Source of the DNA: Chelydra serpentina
Lineage: Eukaryota > Chordata > Testudines > Chelydridae
Length of the DNA: 64,000 nucleotides
Assembly (NCBI GenBank): GCA_037349315.1
Contig: JBAIAC010000001.1
Span: forward strand, 1,302,001-1,366,000
Reading direction: 5' to 3'
Positions 54,545 through 64,000 of the stretch are shown in pieces (the first letter of the stretch is position 1; each line of letters starts with the position of its first letter). The notes under the pieces are model-generated. The model was not told the DNA's origin. It worked only from the letters and a program-made list of their open reading frames with translations, and made no database searches. The position numbers and the translations under genes are program-made.

Positions 54545-55434
54545 TCATTTTTCCAGTGTCCCTCCTTCCGGCATAGGGCACACTGATTGCGACCCAGACG
54601 CCTTTCCTGTGGGCCAGGGCGCCCACGCCCACGGCCTCTCATTCCCCAGCCCCTTCCATTTCCCTGAAACTTTCCCTTGCCATTGGTCTGTACTGCTGAA
54701 ACCATCATTTTCACTTGCCTTTTTTCCTTCTCCACCTCAGACAACAGGGTTCTCTTAAGGATATTACAGTCATCCCAGTCAGGCTTGTGACTGGCTAGGC
54801 ACCCCTCAAAAACCAAAATAAACTTGCTTGGGTTCGTTGAAAATTCCCCAGCCTGTGCCCTGAAAGCTGCTAGATCGACAGGATTAAAAGGCACATGGGT
54901 GTAAACCTGCATTGTAGTGGCAAGACGGTCCTGAGACCCTGGCCGAGTCACCACGGTCTCAGTGATTAACGGATAGAACCCTACCAAAGGGGCAATCTCT
55001 GGAGCCTGAGGCACCCTTTCTATATATAGTGGGGGTGCTGTAGCCGGAGGAGACACTGACTCTGTCATCACAACTAGGGAGGGGTTCGGGGGATTAACAT
55101 TAACCACTGCCGAGCCTGTCGGGGTTAAATTACACCTCTGCAAAAGATCTGACCTATCTCTTAACAACATAAACAGCTGTGCATACATACATTCATTCCA
55201 TTTACCTGTACGCTGACAAACAAAAAGCAATTGAAGGATCGTATTATAATTAAGTGATCCCGCCGGTGGCCACCTCTCCTGGTCCCCTAGTTGGTACTGA
55301 GGCCAGTCTATTGTACAAAACCTTTTCAGTTTACTTTTAGTCAATGGATCCGATACAAACACTTCCCAGTTCACCAAAATGCATTCCAAGGGCGTACACC
55401 TTGCCCTGCCTGGAGTACTCTGTCCCTGCCCCAT
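54493..55434 (-). CDS. gag: Gamma-type retroviral gag, shortened
   Basis: ATG 55434 gives 'MGQGQSTPG' with Gly-2 as a potential myristoylation site. The matrix domain has 'LVNWEVFVSDPLTKSKLKRF' and 'WPPAGSLNYNTILQLLF'. A Pro-rich linker and the start of capsid ('MQVYTHVPFNPVDLAAFRAQ') follow. Then a short capsid tail 'FEGCLASHKPDWDDCNILKR', a Gly/Arg-rich stretch and the CCHC knuckle 'CALCRKEGHWKNEC' near 286-299. At 313 residues it is far shorter than the usual ~500: most of the capsid C-terminal half is missing through an in-frame deletion. The frame is otherwise open. Confidence 0.85.
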   Translation of the reverse strand: MGQGQSTPGRARCTPLECILVNWEVFVSDPLTKSKLKRFCTIDWPQYQLGDQERWPPAGSLNYNTILQLLFVCQRTGKWNECMYAQLFMLLRDRSDLLQRCNLTPTGSAVVNVNPPNPSLVVMTESVSPPATAPPLYIERVPQAPEIAPLVGFYPLITETVVTRPGSQDRLATTMQVYTHVPFNPVDLAAFRAQAGEFSTNPSKFILVFEGCLASHKPDWDDCNILKRTLLSEVEKEKRQVKMMVSAVQTNGKGKFQGNGRGWGMRGRGRGRPGPQERRLGRNQCALCRKEGHWKNECPEREDTPMMAAEDQE

Positions 55435-55708
55435 TATAGGGAGACACTGGGCGTCCCCAGGTCAAATGGGGGGAAAGTCCACACCACTGGACTGTTCCTA
55501 CCTTATCCACGAGACCGGTTCCCCACCGTCTCCCGCAGTTGCTTCTCCACTACTCGAGTGCGTTGCACCGTTGTGCCCTCCGGGGTCAACCAAACTGCGT
55601 TTCTGCCGAGGCCCCCAGTGAAGTCACCGGTGCGTGCTGGGCGTTGGTCGTTGCCGCAATCAGTCGACCTCCGGGAGGGGTCCGGGCAAGGCTAAATTTC
55701 AGCCTCTC

Positions 55709-55726
55709 GCCCACCCAGGGACGCCA
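55709..55726 (-). other. Primer binding site, tRNA-Asn
   Basis: Minus-strand TGGCGTCCCTGGGTGGGC lies five bases after the LTR end '..CCGGTAACA'. It is complementary to the 3' end of vertebrate tRNA-Asn (..GCCCACCCAGGGACG plus CCA). Confidence 0.85.
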
Positions 55727-56250
55727 AAACTGTTACCGGCAGCAAGTGCTTGAGGCAGCAGCAACAGGGTTTGCTGCCCGGTGTGCTTCGCTCCAATAAG
55801 TACACCAGGGTGGAGAAGCAAACAAAGTTTATTTGAGATCTCAAAGCGGTGCGAGGAGACCGACACGTCTCAAATCAGGCACACCCCCAGAAAACAGTTT
55901 TTCTGTTTTTATATTTTACAGGAACAAAGCCCCTCCTTTTCTCCCCCCTTCTCCTCCCCCTCCCTGTTCCCATAGTAAGCTTACATTCAAGCAGTGAAGT
56001 CATATTGTTAAAAAGCAGCTTATAAACCTGGTTCATTAGTAACTTTCTGTGAACTGCTATCTCTTCTCACTCCCCTGCTTCGTTCTTTCGTTCCTACCTC
56101 CCATTTACTTCACACAGGCTTAAGATGTGAGAGCTAGATAACAGCCCATCTGCACATTCCATTCTAGTTGCCAGTCTGCTAGCTCGAGTAGAATTCAAAC
56201 ATAATTCAACATGGAGGAAGTTTTGGTTCATAAAGGCCCAGAGCAAGGAG

Positions 56251-57548
56251 AATCATAGAATCATAGAATCATAGAATCTCAGGGTTGGAAGGGACCTCAG
56301 GAGGTCATCTAGTCCAGCCCCCTGCTCAAAGCAGGACCAACCCCAACTACATCATCCCAGCCAGGGCTTTGTCAAGCCTGACCTTAAAAACCTCTAAGGA
56401 AGGAGATTCCACCACCTCCCTAGGTAACCCATTCCAGTGCTTCACCACCCTACTAGTGAAAAAGTTTTTCCTAATATCCAACCTAAACCTCCCCCTCTGC
56501 AACTTGAGACCATTACTCCTTGTTCTGTCATCTTCTACCGCTGAGAACAGTCTAGATCCATCCTCTTTGGAACCCCCTTTTAGGTAGTTGAAAGCAGCTA
56601 TCAAATCCCCCCTCACTCTTCTCTTCTGCAGGCTAAACAATCCCAGTTCCCTCAGCCTCTCCTCATAAGTCATGTGCTCCAGCCCCCTAATCATTTTTGT
56701 TGCCCTCCATTGGACTCTTTCCAATTTATCCACATCCTTCTTGTAGTGTGGGGCCCAAAACTGGACACAGTACTCCAAATGAGGCCTCACCAGTGCCAAA
56801 TAGAGGGGAATAATCACGTCCCTCGATCTGCTGGAAATGCCCCTACTTATACAGCCCAAAATGCCGTTAGCCTTCTTGGCAACAAGGGCACACTGTTGAC
56901 TCATATTCAGCTTTTCGTCCACTGTAACCCCTAGGTCCTTTTCTGCAGAACTGCTGCCCAGCCATTCGGTCCCTAGTCTGTAGCAGTGCATGGGATTCTT
57001 CCGTCCTAAGTGCAGGACTCTGCACTTGTCCTTGTTGAACCTCATCAGATTTCTTTTGGCCCAATCCTCTAATTTGTCTAGGTCCCTCTGTATCCTATCC
57101 CTACCCTCCAGCGTATCAACCACTCCTCCCAGTTTAGTGTCATCTGCAAACTTGCTAAGGGTGCAGTCCACACCATCCTCCAGGTCATTGATGAAGATAT
57201 TGAACAAAACCGGCCCCAGCACCGACCCTTGGGGCACTCCACTTGATACCAGCTGCCAACTAGACATGGAGCCATTGATCACTACCCGTTGAGCACGACC
57301 ATCCAGCCAGTTTTCTATCCACCTTACCGTCCATTCATCCAGCCCATACTTCTTTAACTTGCTGGCAAGAACACTGTGGGAGACTGTATCAAAAGCTTTG
57401 CTAAAGTCAAGAAATAGCACATCCACTGCTTTCCCCTCATCCACAGAGCCAGTTATCTCATCATAGAAGGCAATTAGGTTAGTCAGGCATGACTTGCCCT
57501 TGGTGAATCCATGCTGACTGTTCCTGATCACTTTCCCCTCCTTTAAGT
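56251..57548 (-). mobile_element. CR1 inserted in the ERV LTR
   Basis: 1.3-kb 5'-truncated CR1 in minus orientation with its octamer tail at 56251. GGAG is found at both junctions (56247-56250 and 57549-57552). The uninterrupted LTR at 48556-48652 shows the pre-insertion sequence. Confidence 0.92.
56347..57531 (-). pseudogene. CR1 ORF2 RT C-terminal part, open frame
   Basis: 394 codons, open throughout, near-identical to the matching part of 41-1858, including '[16 protein letters not shown]', '[11 protein letters not shown]' and '[12 protein letters not shown]'. It is only a 5'-truncated fragment: the frame starts inside the fingers and lacks endonuclease, so it cannot act alone. Confidence 0.9.
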
Positions 57549-57653
57549 GGAGGCTTCATCGACACTCGTGGTCTTCCACCCCCCCCCCCCCCGAGTTACC
57601 CGGGGGGTATGCCTAATGACACCAACAACCTGACCCTGCTGTATCAATGCAGT

Positions 57654-57741
57654 TGTGATGTTATTGACAATAACTGGGACCGTATAGACCTTTGTTGCAA
57701 CAATGATCTATACGGTCCCAGTTATTGTCAATAACGTCACA
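57654..57741. repeat. Near-perfect 76-88 bp palindrome
   Basis: The arms 'gttattgacaataactggga ... cctttgttg' (57660-57697) and 'caacaatgatctatacggtc ... cagttattgtcaataac' (57698-57735) are reverse complements with two mismatches and no loop. Six more bases on each side pair with one mismatch. It would extrude as a cruciform or form an RNA hairpin. Confidence 0.9.
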
Positions 57742-57786
57742 CACCCAACGCAAAATTGATGCAGGAAGGGATGACACAAACATCAC

Positions 57787-58987
57787 TTACTGCAGCCCAA
57801 GAGCTCCCCATCCATGGGTCTGTCTTACTACAGCTAGTATTGGGTTGGAAGCCGTATCAGTGTGTAACAAAAATGGTTTATCAAAGTCATGTTCCATAAC
57901 ATGATTGAATCTCTTTACCAACTCAAGGTAAAACTTGGTTAGAACAATAGTGGATTGGATCTGCTCTTTCAGCATGGTTCCCGTGTGTCTCGTGATATTG
58001 CCAAGAGCTAAAGAACATAGCTACTTTATTCATACAAGCTCTGGCCAATGTCTGAAACCCAATTAACATCAAGTCAATGTAGATATTATTGTTGTCCATA
58101 GCACAGAAATCTTGGCATTCAGCCGTGAAAGCAATGTGGTAGTGTGCCTCAGTTTCCCTTTTCGTACACCCCATCAGGTCTGGAATGTCTTTTCCCTTGT
58201 GAAAAGTTCCAATACTCTTTTCAGGCATTAACTGTGCAACATCAGTATAACAAGGCCTTTTAACATACAGTGTGTTCTCATGTAGTCCTTTTAACATGTT
58301 CAAGGGATTTTCCAAAAGATCAGGCACATTGTACATCCTTTCAAGTTCTGGTAACAACAACCCAATAGTTACACAAATTACCATGAGCAATAACAACAAA
58401 TTCATTGCAAGTGTCCATTTACAATCATTTTTGTCATGCCACACCTTCGGCTCAATACCATTGAGGTTTGGGCCTTTTAGGGTTAGCCTGTGGCTTCCCT
58501 TTGCAAACCTAAGGTCTCTCTTCTCTTCCTGTCCTGAAGGATCAAACCCTGATCTCTCTCGCTTAACAGAATTGACTGGCTGATTGGGAGTGCTCTCTGT
58601 GCTAACAGCTATTAGCAAGTCTTTCCTCCCCCAGTCAGTCAGGTAATTTGCATCAACACAGACAGGAGCCCGTTCACCAGTTTTCAGCTCCTTCACTGCT
58701 ACCAATTCTAAGGCTGGACTCTGTCTTAAAGAGATACCATCCATTTTCTCTAACAAGCTAGCCTCAAAGTTCTGTTGTTCTTCCCTTACCAACCTGTGCT
58801 TCCACATGGAATCAGAAGTTAAGTTCACTGAGAGACTACAAGTTCCATCCAAAGTGTCTAGGGATGAGAGTATACCTGCCATCCCCTGCATTCTCGAGAG
58901 ATTAACTACACAGCTGTCCTGCTCTGCAGACTCAGCTACCCAGTCTTCCCTCTGAACCTGAGACACAGACTGTTCACATGGAGACAT
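57787..58987 (-). CDS. Membrane-anchored protein of an LTR element, env-like position
   Basis: An ORF of 354 codons (58987-57923) continues in another frame to 57787. The first ~185 residues are hydrophilic and resemble a gag-pol spacer. A basic/polar stretch 'KVWHDKNDCK' is followed by one hydrophobic span at residues 191-212 ('WTLAMNLLLLLMVICVTIGL'). A Cys-containing region follows ('RPCYTDVAQLMP', 'DLMGCTKRETEAHYHIAF', 'ECQDFCAMDNNNIYIDLM'). That order (short N-side, single anchor, long C-side with cysteines) suggests a type II or leader-anchored envelope-like protein. I do not recognise the family. It lies on the same strand as, and directly downstream of, the gag-pro-like ORFs at 58936-60753. 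Confidence 0.5.
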
Positions 58988-60753
58988 TCCCCTCTCAGCA
59001 CCATTGTCTTCCCAACCAGCTGGCCAAACACAACCACTTGGTCATAGGACTGTTCAACTTCCACAGCTTTCCCTCCATCTGAGACCTTTTCAAAGCTATC
59101 CACACTGGATCTTTCAAAAGGAAAGTCAGTGGATCCATTCACAACAGAAAATTTCTGGCTGTTAGGAACTGAAACTTCCTTGATCAAATCACTTTCACAC
59201 CCTTCAGCTACAGCAAACTGCTTGCACAGATTACCATGAGGATTCCTTTCCCTAGAAACTTTTCTAAGCAACAATTCACCCCTCACAGAAATTCTGCCCT
59301 TACCCGCTTCGCCTAGGGCTTGCTCTAAAGGAACACTTTCCTGAGCAACAACAGACTCTTTCTGGGTCTTACTCACATCCATGATCACCTTTGGCCCATC
59401 AGACGGATTCCTACACTATCCCCTTTCAGGCAAACTTATAGACTTCCTAGATAAAAGGTTAGAAACACTCTCCTTTCCTTTGCCACACACAAGTTCAGGA
59501 ATCTTTCCATTTTTGCTACAAGTTGTCAAACTCTCAGTAGGTAACACAATCAAATCACCTTTCTGCTCTCCTTGTGCCCTGGCCAGAGTATCATCCTGAT
59601 TAGACAGAGTAGCTACACCCTTTCCCAGCCACACATTAGCAACAGGCAAACTACAAGCACCAGAATTGTCTGGTTTCTGGGATTCTGCATAGACACTAAC
59701 TGGAAGCAACCTAGTTACAGTGCCCTTCTCCCTAGCAGACACAAACTTGGGACCCTTCCCTTCCTCAGCCAGGGCTTCCACCTGACCATCCACTTTAATC
59801 TGCTCCTGAGAAATATTTTCCTGACCAATGAGTTCTGAGACATTAGATGGACACTCAAAAACTTCATTCACAGCCAAACAGCTACTTTTCAAAGACAAAC
59901 TTTTGGAGAAACTCTCCCCAGGCAAATCATTGCCCATAATAGATACAGGTTTAAGATCATTCCTTTCCTGTGACTGGCTACCTGGACTGAACAAAGCTTT
60001 GATATTTTCCCCAATCAAAAGATCCTTAGGCAATAACTTCCTTACACCAGCTATAACTTCATGCTTGATACCATTCCATTCAAGGTGGATTCTGGCTAAA
60101 GGCACATTTACAGTAAACTCATAGAGAACTACAACATTAACACTCTGATTTGGCAAGTAATCTTCCTCTTTGACCAGATCAGCTTTAACAAGAGTGATGT
60201 TAGAAGCCATCATTTGCCCTAAACAGCTTTTACCATTGACTTTTACATTCTCTATGAATTTTTCAGTACCACTCCCATACATAGCACAATTTATGGGGCC
60301 ACCCCCTACTGAACTCACAGTAACAGCATTTACATAAAAAGTGGCAGTGTTGGGATACATTGGGTTACATCCAGACAACTGCTCAGAGTTATACAACATG
60401 CCAACATTGTTAGAAACTGGACTTTCAAGAGAATACAATTTCTGCTGTTCTTCTCTTGCTTTTTTCACTTGGAGCTGAAGTCTTTCCACTTTTGCCTTAG
60501 CTTCTAGTTCTTGCCATCGAATTTCTGCCAGTCTTTGTTCATGCTCAAGTTGCACTTTACTTGCTGCCTTTTGCACTCTAATTGCTTCTGCGGCATCAGA
60601 TAAGGGCTGTTCTCCTGCCTCCTGATCACTGGCCACTAACAGATTTCTCAGCTCTTGATTTGTAGCTTTCTTTCTAAAGCTGATCCCCATTTTTGCACAC
60701 AAATCTTTCAGGGTTTTTTTGTCAAGACCCTCATATGCTCTTTGCTCACCCAT
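58936..60753 (-). pseudogene. gag/protease-like polyprotein of an LTR element with one stop
   Basis: ATG 60753 begins 97 bp after the primer site. A SAP-like N-terminus ('LDKKTLKDLCAKMGISFRKK') and a coiled coil ('EHEQRLAEIRWQELEAKAK') parallel the gag at 48710-50164, but SCAN and zinc knuckle are absent. A protease-like fold follows: 'VKVNGKSCLGQMMASN ... LVKEEDY ... ARIHLEWNG ... LPKDLLIGEN'. The position where D-T/S-G should stand reads G-Q-M-M, so catalytic Asp is missing. A long Ser-rich spacer follows. TAA/TAG/TGA at 59416-59418 is the only stop; the same frame reopens to 58936, where a shift leads into the membrane-protein ORF. The unusually open state over 1.8 kb suggests youth or selection. 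Confidence 0.6.
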
Positions 60754-60850
60754 TGCAACTGCTCTTTAACCAACCCAACTCTCAATACCAAAAATCAAAT
60801 TTGGATAGCGTGGGATTCTGACCCAAAGCTTAATTGACCTGGTTCTGTGG

Positions 60851-60868
60851 ATCCTGCCGACTACGCCA
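60851..60868 (-). other. Primer binding site, tRNA-Ser
   Basis: The plus strand reads ATCCTGCCGACTACGCCA, identical to the 3' end of vertebrate tRNA-Ser with CCA. On the minus strand it therefore starts TGGCGTAGTCGGCAGGAT, just after the LTR end '..CCCGTTACA'. Confidence 0.85.
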
Positions 60869-60869
60869 C

Positions 60870-62063
60870 TGTAACGGGTTGGGGTCACAGAAACCAGCTT
60901 GGTGCTGCCACCTGGTGTGCCAAGGCTACTTCTTCCCCTGCTTTCCTGCCTTTTCCAGCTTGGGACTCCGGAATCCTGTCTGTTTTGAGCCAGATCCACT
61001 GATCTGCTGCAAACACAGACCTAGGTCCGCTAACAACTGTAAGGAGTCTTCAGCTGGCTAAAGAGAGAGGCTCTCCACCCCTCAAGGACATACCTGAGAG
61101 AGACTGAACAAAGGACAAAGACAATAGGGGGTGTGAGTGATTGCTGGACCCAGGATAGTTCTACAGCCTGTAAAAAGAAAAGACTTAAATCTGGTGAGGC
61201 TTTTATCTGTGTTAAGTTTGATAAGACATAGACGTGCGTGTTTTATTTTATTTTACTTAGTAATTCACTTTGTTCTGTCTGTCACTACTTGGAATCACTT
61301 AAATCCTACTTTCTGTACTTATTAAAATCACTTTTTACTTATTAAGTTACCTGGAGTACGAGTTGGTACCTTGGGGGGGGGGGGGGGGGACAAACAGATG
61401 TGCATATCTTTCTATCTTTGAAATAGAAGGCGAACTATTTATGAGTTTACCCTGTATAAGTTTTATACAGGGTAAAACGGATTTATTAAGGGTTTGAACC
61501 TCATTGGGAGTTGGGCACCTGGGTGTCAAAGGCAAGCGCCTTTCCTGAGCTGCTTTCAGGAGCCTTACAGTTGTTAGCGGACCTGGGTCTGTGTTTGCAG
61601 CAGATCAGTGGATCTGGCTCAAACCAGACAGGATTCCAGAGTCCCAAGCTGGAAAAGGCAGGAAAGCAGGGGCAGAAGTAGCCTTGGCACACCAGGTGGC
61701 AGCACCAAGCTGGTTTCTGTGACCCCAACCCATCACAGCAGTATCCCAGTAAATGTCTGAGGAAGGAGTGAGATTAGCATTTTCAAAGTTCTATTGTTCT
61801 CCTTAATGGCTCATCCAGGCTCTTTGCCTACTGTCTGGTGGGCATTTCACAAGTGAAAACACAGTTGTAATTATTATATAGTTAATATTCCTAACTCCAG
61901 ATACAGAAATGATACATGCATACAAATTGGATAAACACATTCAGCAAATCATAACCTTTTCAATTATGTCTCATATGACCCATCATGCATAAAACATATC
62001 TTAGTTATGCCATATTCATATCAGAACAATATTTCTATGAAGAATATGGAGTGTAACCTCACA
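60870..62063 (-). repeat. LTR with an internal inverted segment
   Basis: Minus-strand LTR from 62063 ('tgtgaggttacactccatat') to 60870 ('..ccccaacccgttaca'). The middle block, about 61096-61735, is inverted: there the R-U5 text runs on the plus strand and ends 'ccccaacccatcaca'. As a result the last ~190 bp of U5 occur twice, facing each other (60870-61060 and 61545-61735). A 17-G run lies at 61373-61389. Confidence 0.7.
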
Positions 62064-62069
62064 GGGCCC

Positions 62070-63912
62070 TCTAAACTGTCCAAGACCCCAAGCAACTTGC
62101 ACTCTGATGCGGGTAGGATGCCCAGGCAGAGCTGGAACGCAACAGGGATTTCATCCGGAGACTGAGGGAAGACCTGACCCTATGCTGGGCCTGGGAACAG
62201 GCAACAATCCCAGACCAAGACGGGGCAAGGACCCTAAGCTGCCACGGGGACCCTGAGAGCTGGATGGATCATGTCTACCAGGTGGTTAAAGACACACACA
62301 CACAGAAAGACTTCTGGCAGTTGCTGGTCCCACAGAAAATGCAACGGGGCCTCCTACATTTAGCCCACTTGGTGCCCTGGGTGGGGCTCCTGTGGAGAGA
62401 GAGAAGACCTTCAGAGGGTGGCTCGAAGGTTCTTTTGGCCAGGCATACATCAAGAGGTTAAGGACTACTGCGCCTCCTGTCCTGAATGCCAATGAGCTGG
62501 ACCAAAGGGGATACCAAGGGCCCTCTCATCTCACTCTTCATGGTTGGAGTGCCTTTTGAAAGCATCAGCATGGACCTCATGGGACTGCTGGAGAAAAGCA
62601 GGGTGGGATATCGCTACCTCCTTGTGGTCATTGACTATGCAACTTGGTACCCCGAGGCCATCCACTTGCCAGGGCACCCTACATCGCCATGGACCGTGTG
62701 AAGATCTTTGCCAAGGTCAGGAAACTGCGTGAAATACTGACAGACCAGGGCACCAACATGTCGTCATGGTTAATGGTCAAATGATGCCGCTTAGTGAACA
62801 TTCAGGCCCTCAAGACTTCGGTGTACCACCCCCAGATGGACGGGCTAGAGGAGAGATTTAACGGGACCGTAAAGGCAATGCTACACAAGATCATAGAGGA
62901 TCAGCCTTGGCACTGGGACACATTACTACCAGTCTTGCTGTTTGCAATGCGAGAAGTCCCCCAAGAGTTGACAGGTTTCTCCCCCTTCAAGCTCCTCTAT
63001 GGGAGACAACCTTGACCTCCTAAGGGAGAACTGGGAGGAACAAGAAATCCAGGTCATAGGGTCAGCCTGCTATCCTGTTACAGCTATGCAAACAGGTCTG
63101 AACGCTGTGGGGCTCTTTGCCCAGGAGAAACTACTACAGGCACAACAGGCACAGTAACGGCAGTATAAGGGGAGCAGGCTACATAGTTTTGAGCTGGAAG
63201 ACCAGGTCCTGCTCTTGCTACCCTCTGCTGAGTCCAAGTTCCTGGCTAAGTGACAGGGCCCCTTGGAGGTTGTGCAGCGGGTAGAGCCAGTGGACTATGC
63301 GATCTGGATGGCAAAAGGCGGTGAGTACCTACCATATAAACCAACTGAAAGCCTAGAAGGCCAAAGAAAGCCTACTCATCGCCCCTTGCCCCCTGTAACC
63401 TTAACTGGGGCCTCTCATCAAGGGACCCCTGGATTCGAGACCAGTAACGATGGGACAAGAGCTCAGCCCTGTGCAGCAGGAACAGCTGTGATGTCTAGTG
63501 CAGGCCTTCGTGGATGTCTTATCAGTTCGCCTGGGGTGGACAACTGCCATGAGCCACCACATCACCACTATCCTGGGGCAAAAGGTGTGCAACTACCACT
63601 GGCCCTTTCCTAGGAAGATTTGGACAGCCGTCCAGAAAGAGTTGGAGATGATGCTGGACCTGGGAGTAGTGGAGGAATCGCGGAGTGAATGACGGAGCCC
63701 AATAGTCTTGTCCCAAAACCGGATGGGGTCATCCAATTCTGCATTGACTTTCAGAAGGTCAATTCCATCTCCATGTTTGACACTTACCTGACACCCCAGA
63801 TAGAAGAGTTCCTGGAGCGGTTCGGCAGGGTAAGTTCCTATCTACCCTGGACCTGAAAAAAGGGTATTGTCAAATACCCCCGACCCCAAATTTGCAGGCA
63901 AAAACAACCTGA
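62070..63912 (+). pseudogene. pol: Decayed third Gmr1-like pol: integrase then RT start
   Basis: Integrase precedes RT again. Recognisable pieces are 'KDFWQLLVPQKMQRGLLHLA' (zinc-domain side), 'ESISMDLMGLLEK', 'VVIDYATWYPEAIHLP', 'ALKTSVYHPQMDGLEERFNG' and 'LTGFSPFKLLYGRQP', then RT entry 'VQKELEMMLDLGVVEESRSE' and 'LDLKKGYCQ'-like text near 63850. Many stops and shifts. Cut at 63912 by an LTR. Confidence 0.85.
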
Positions 63913-64000
63913 TGTGACGGAGTAGAGAGCGAGATGGATTTGACCTGAGAGGCTGGCTGCATTGGGAAAGGCTGCATCGGGAATGCGAGAGTTTACCTGA
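63913..64000 (+). repeat. Start of a Gmr1-type LTR, cut by window edge
   Basis: 'tgtgacggagtagagagcga' matches the LTR at 50329-50765 (opposite strand). It interrupts RT of the pol remnant at 62070-63912. Confidence 0.88.

Larger units (their letters stand above)
50766..57627 (-). mobile_element. Gamma-type endogenous retrovirus, 5' part through early env
   Basis: Minus strand: 5' LTR (57627-55731, with a CR1 inside), tRNA-Asn primer site, gag, protease, RT, integrase and the start of env, which is truncated by the Gmr1-like LTR at 50765. Several internal deletions and many lesions are present. The 3' end of a virus of the same family (48128-48652) lies on the other strand. Confidence 0.88.
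55731..57627 (-). repeat. 5' LTR of the gamma-type ERV, split by CR1
   Basis: Minus strand TGTTGGTGTCATTAGG ... GCCGGTAACA. Without the CR1 it is about 600 bp. A TATA-like 'aaaatataaaaac' (about 55908-55920) and AATAAA (55828-55833) mark U3/R. A 15-C run lies at 57580-57594. Confidence 0.88.

Noticed and set aside
57571..57640. CRISPR-like or att-like direct repeats near the ERV LTR start
   Set aside because: The repeated text is the LTR start shared with 48556-48652; there are no spaced repeats and the genome is vertebrate.

Overview
The window looks like turtle (Testudines) or close sauropsid nuclear DNA. The evidence is young CR1 LINEs with ATTCTATGATTCTATG-type tails, a tRNA-derived SINE with a CR1-type tail (turtle Cry I / pol III-SINE layout), Penelope-like and Gmr1-like retroelements, and one recognisable vertebrate gene exon. 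That exon is the first coding exon of EML6 (minus strand, 37348-37544). Nearly everything else is transposon-derived; no bacterial-style operons, rRNA, tRNA genes or CRISPR arrays were seen.

Layout. 1-14 kb: CR1 copies and fragments, an ancient L3/CR1-like LINE split by a younger CR1, a GC-rich non-autonomous hAT element, a SINE, a decayed hAT transposase and an LTR piece. 14-21 kb: a nest of four events. Penelope-derived foldback DNA was entered by a nearly complete Gmr1-like Ty3/gypsy element (14548-20773). Its 3' LTR was then entered by a non-autonomous hAT, and the 5' LTR preserves the empty site. In this gypsy element integrase lies upstream of reverse transcriptase. 21-34 kb: intron or intergenic sequence with possible exons on the plus strand, an old hAT split by a 3.0-kb CR1, a MIR, Penelope fragments with a GIY-YIG domain, and MITEs. 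34.8-37.0 kb: a complete Tigger/pogo transposon with an uninterrupted 563-residue transposase. 37.3-41 kb: EML6 exon 1, its likely promoter, a highly homogeneous 84-bp minisatellite, then a CpG-rich block.

41-64 kb: LTR elements inserted into one another. A gamma-type endogenous retrovirus (minus strand, tRNA-Asn primer site) has its LTR split by a CR1 and its env split by a second Gmr1-like element. The env end and start of the 3' LTR lie in the opposite orientation. Beside it is another LTR element with a tRNA-Ser-type primer site. It has long near-open ORFs, a protease-like segment without the catalytic Asp motif, and an unusual membrane-anchored product. The window ends in a decayed third Gmr1-like pol cut by an LTR.

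Apart from EML6, most coding sequence belongs to mobile elements, and almost all of it is broken by stops, frameshifts or deletions. The clear exceptions are the Tigger transposase and the CR1 reverse transcriptase at the left edge.
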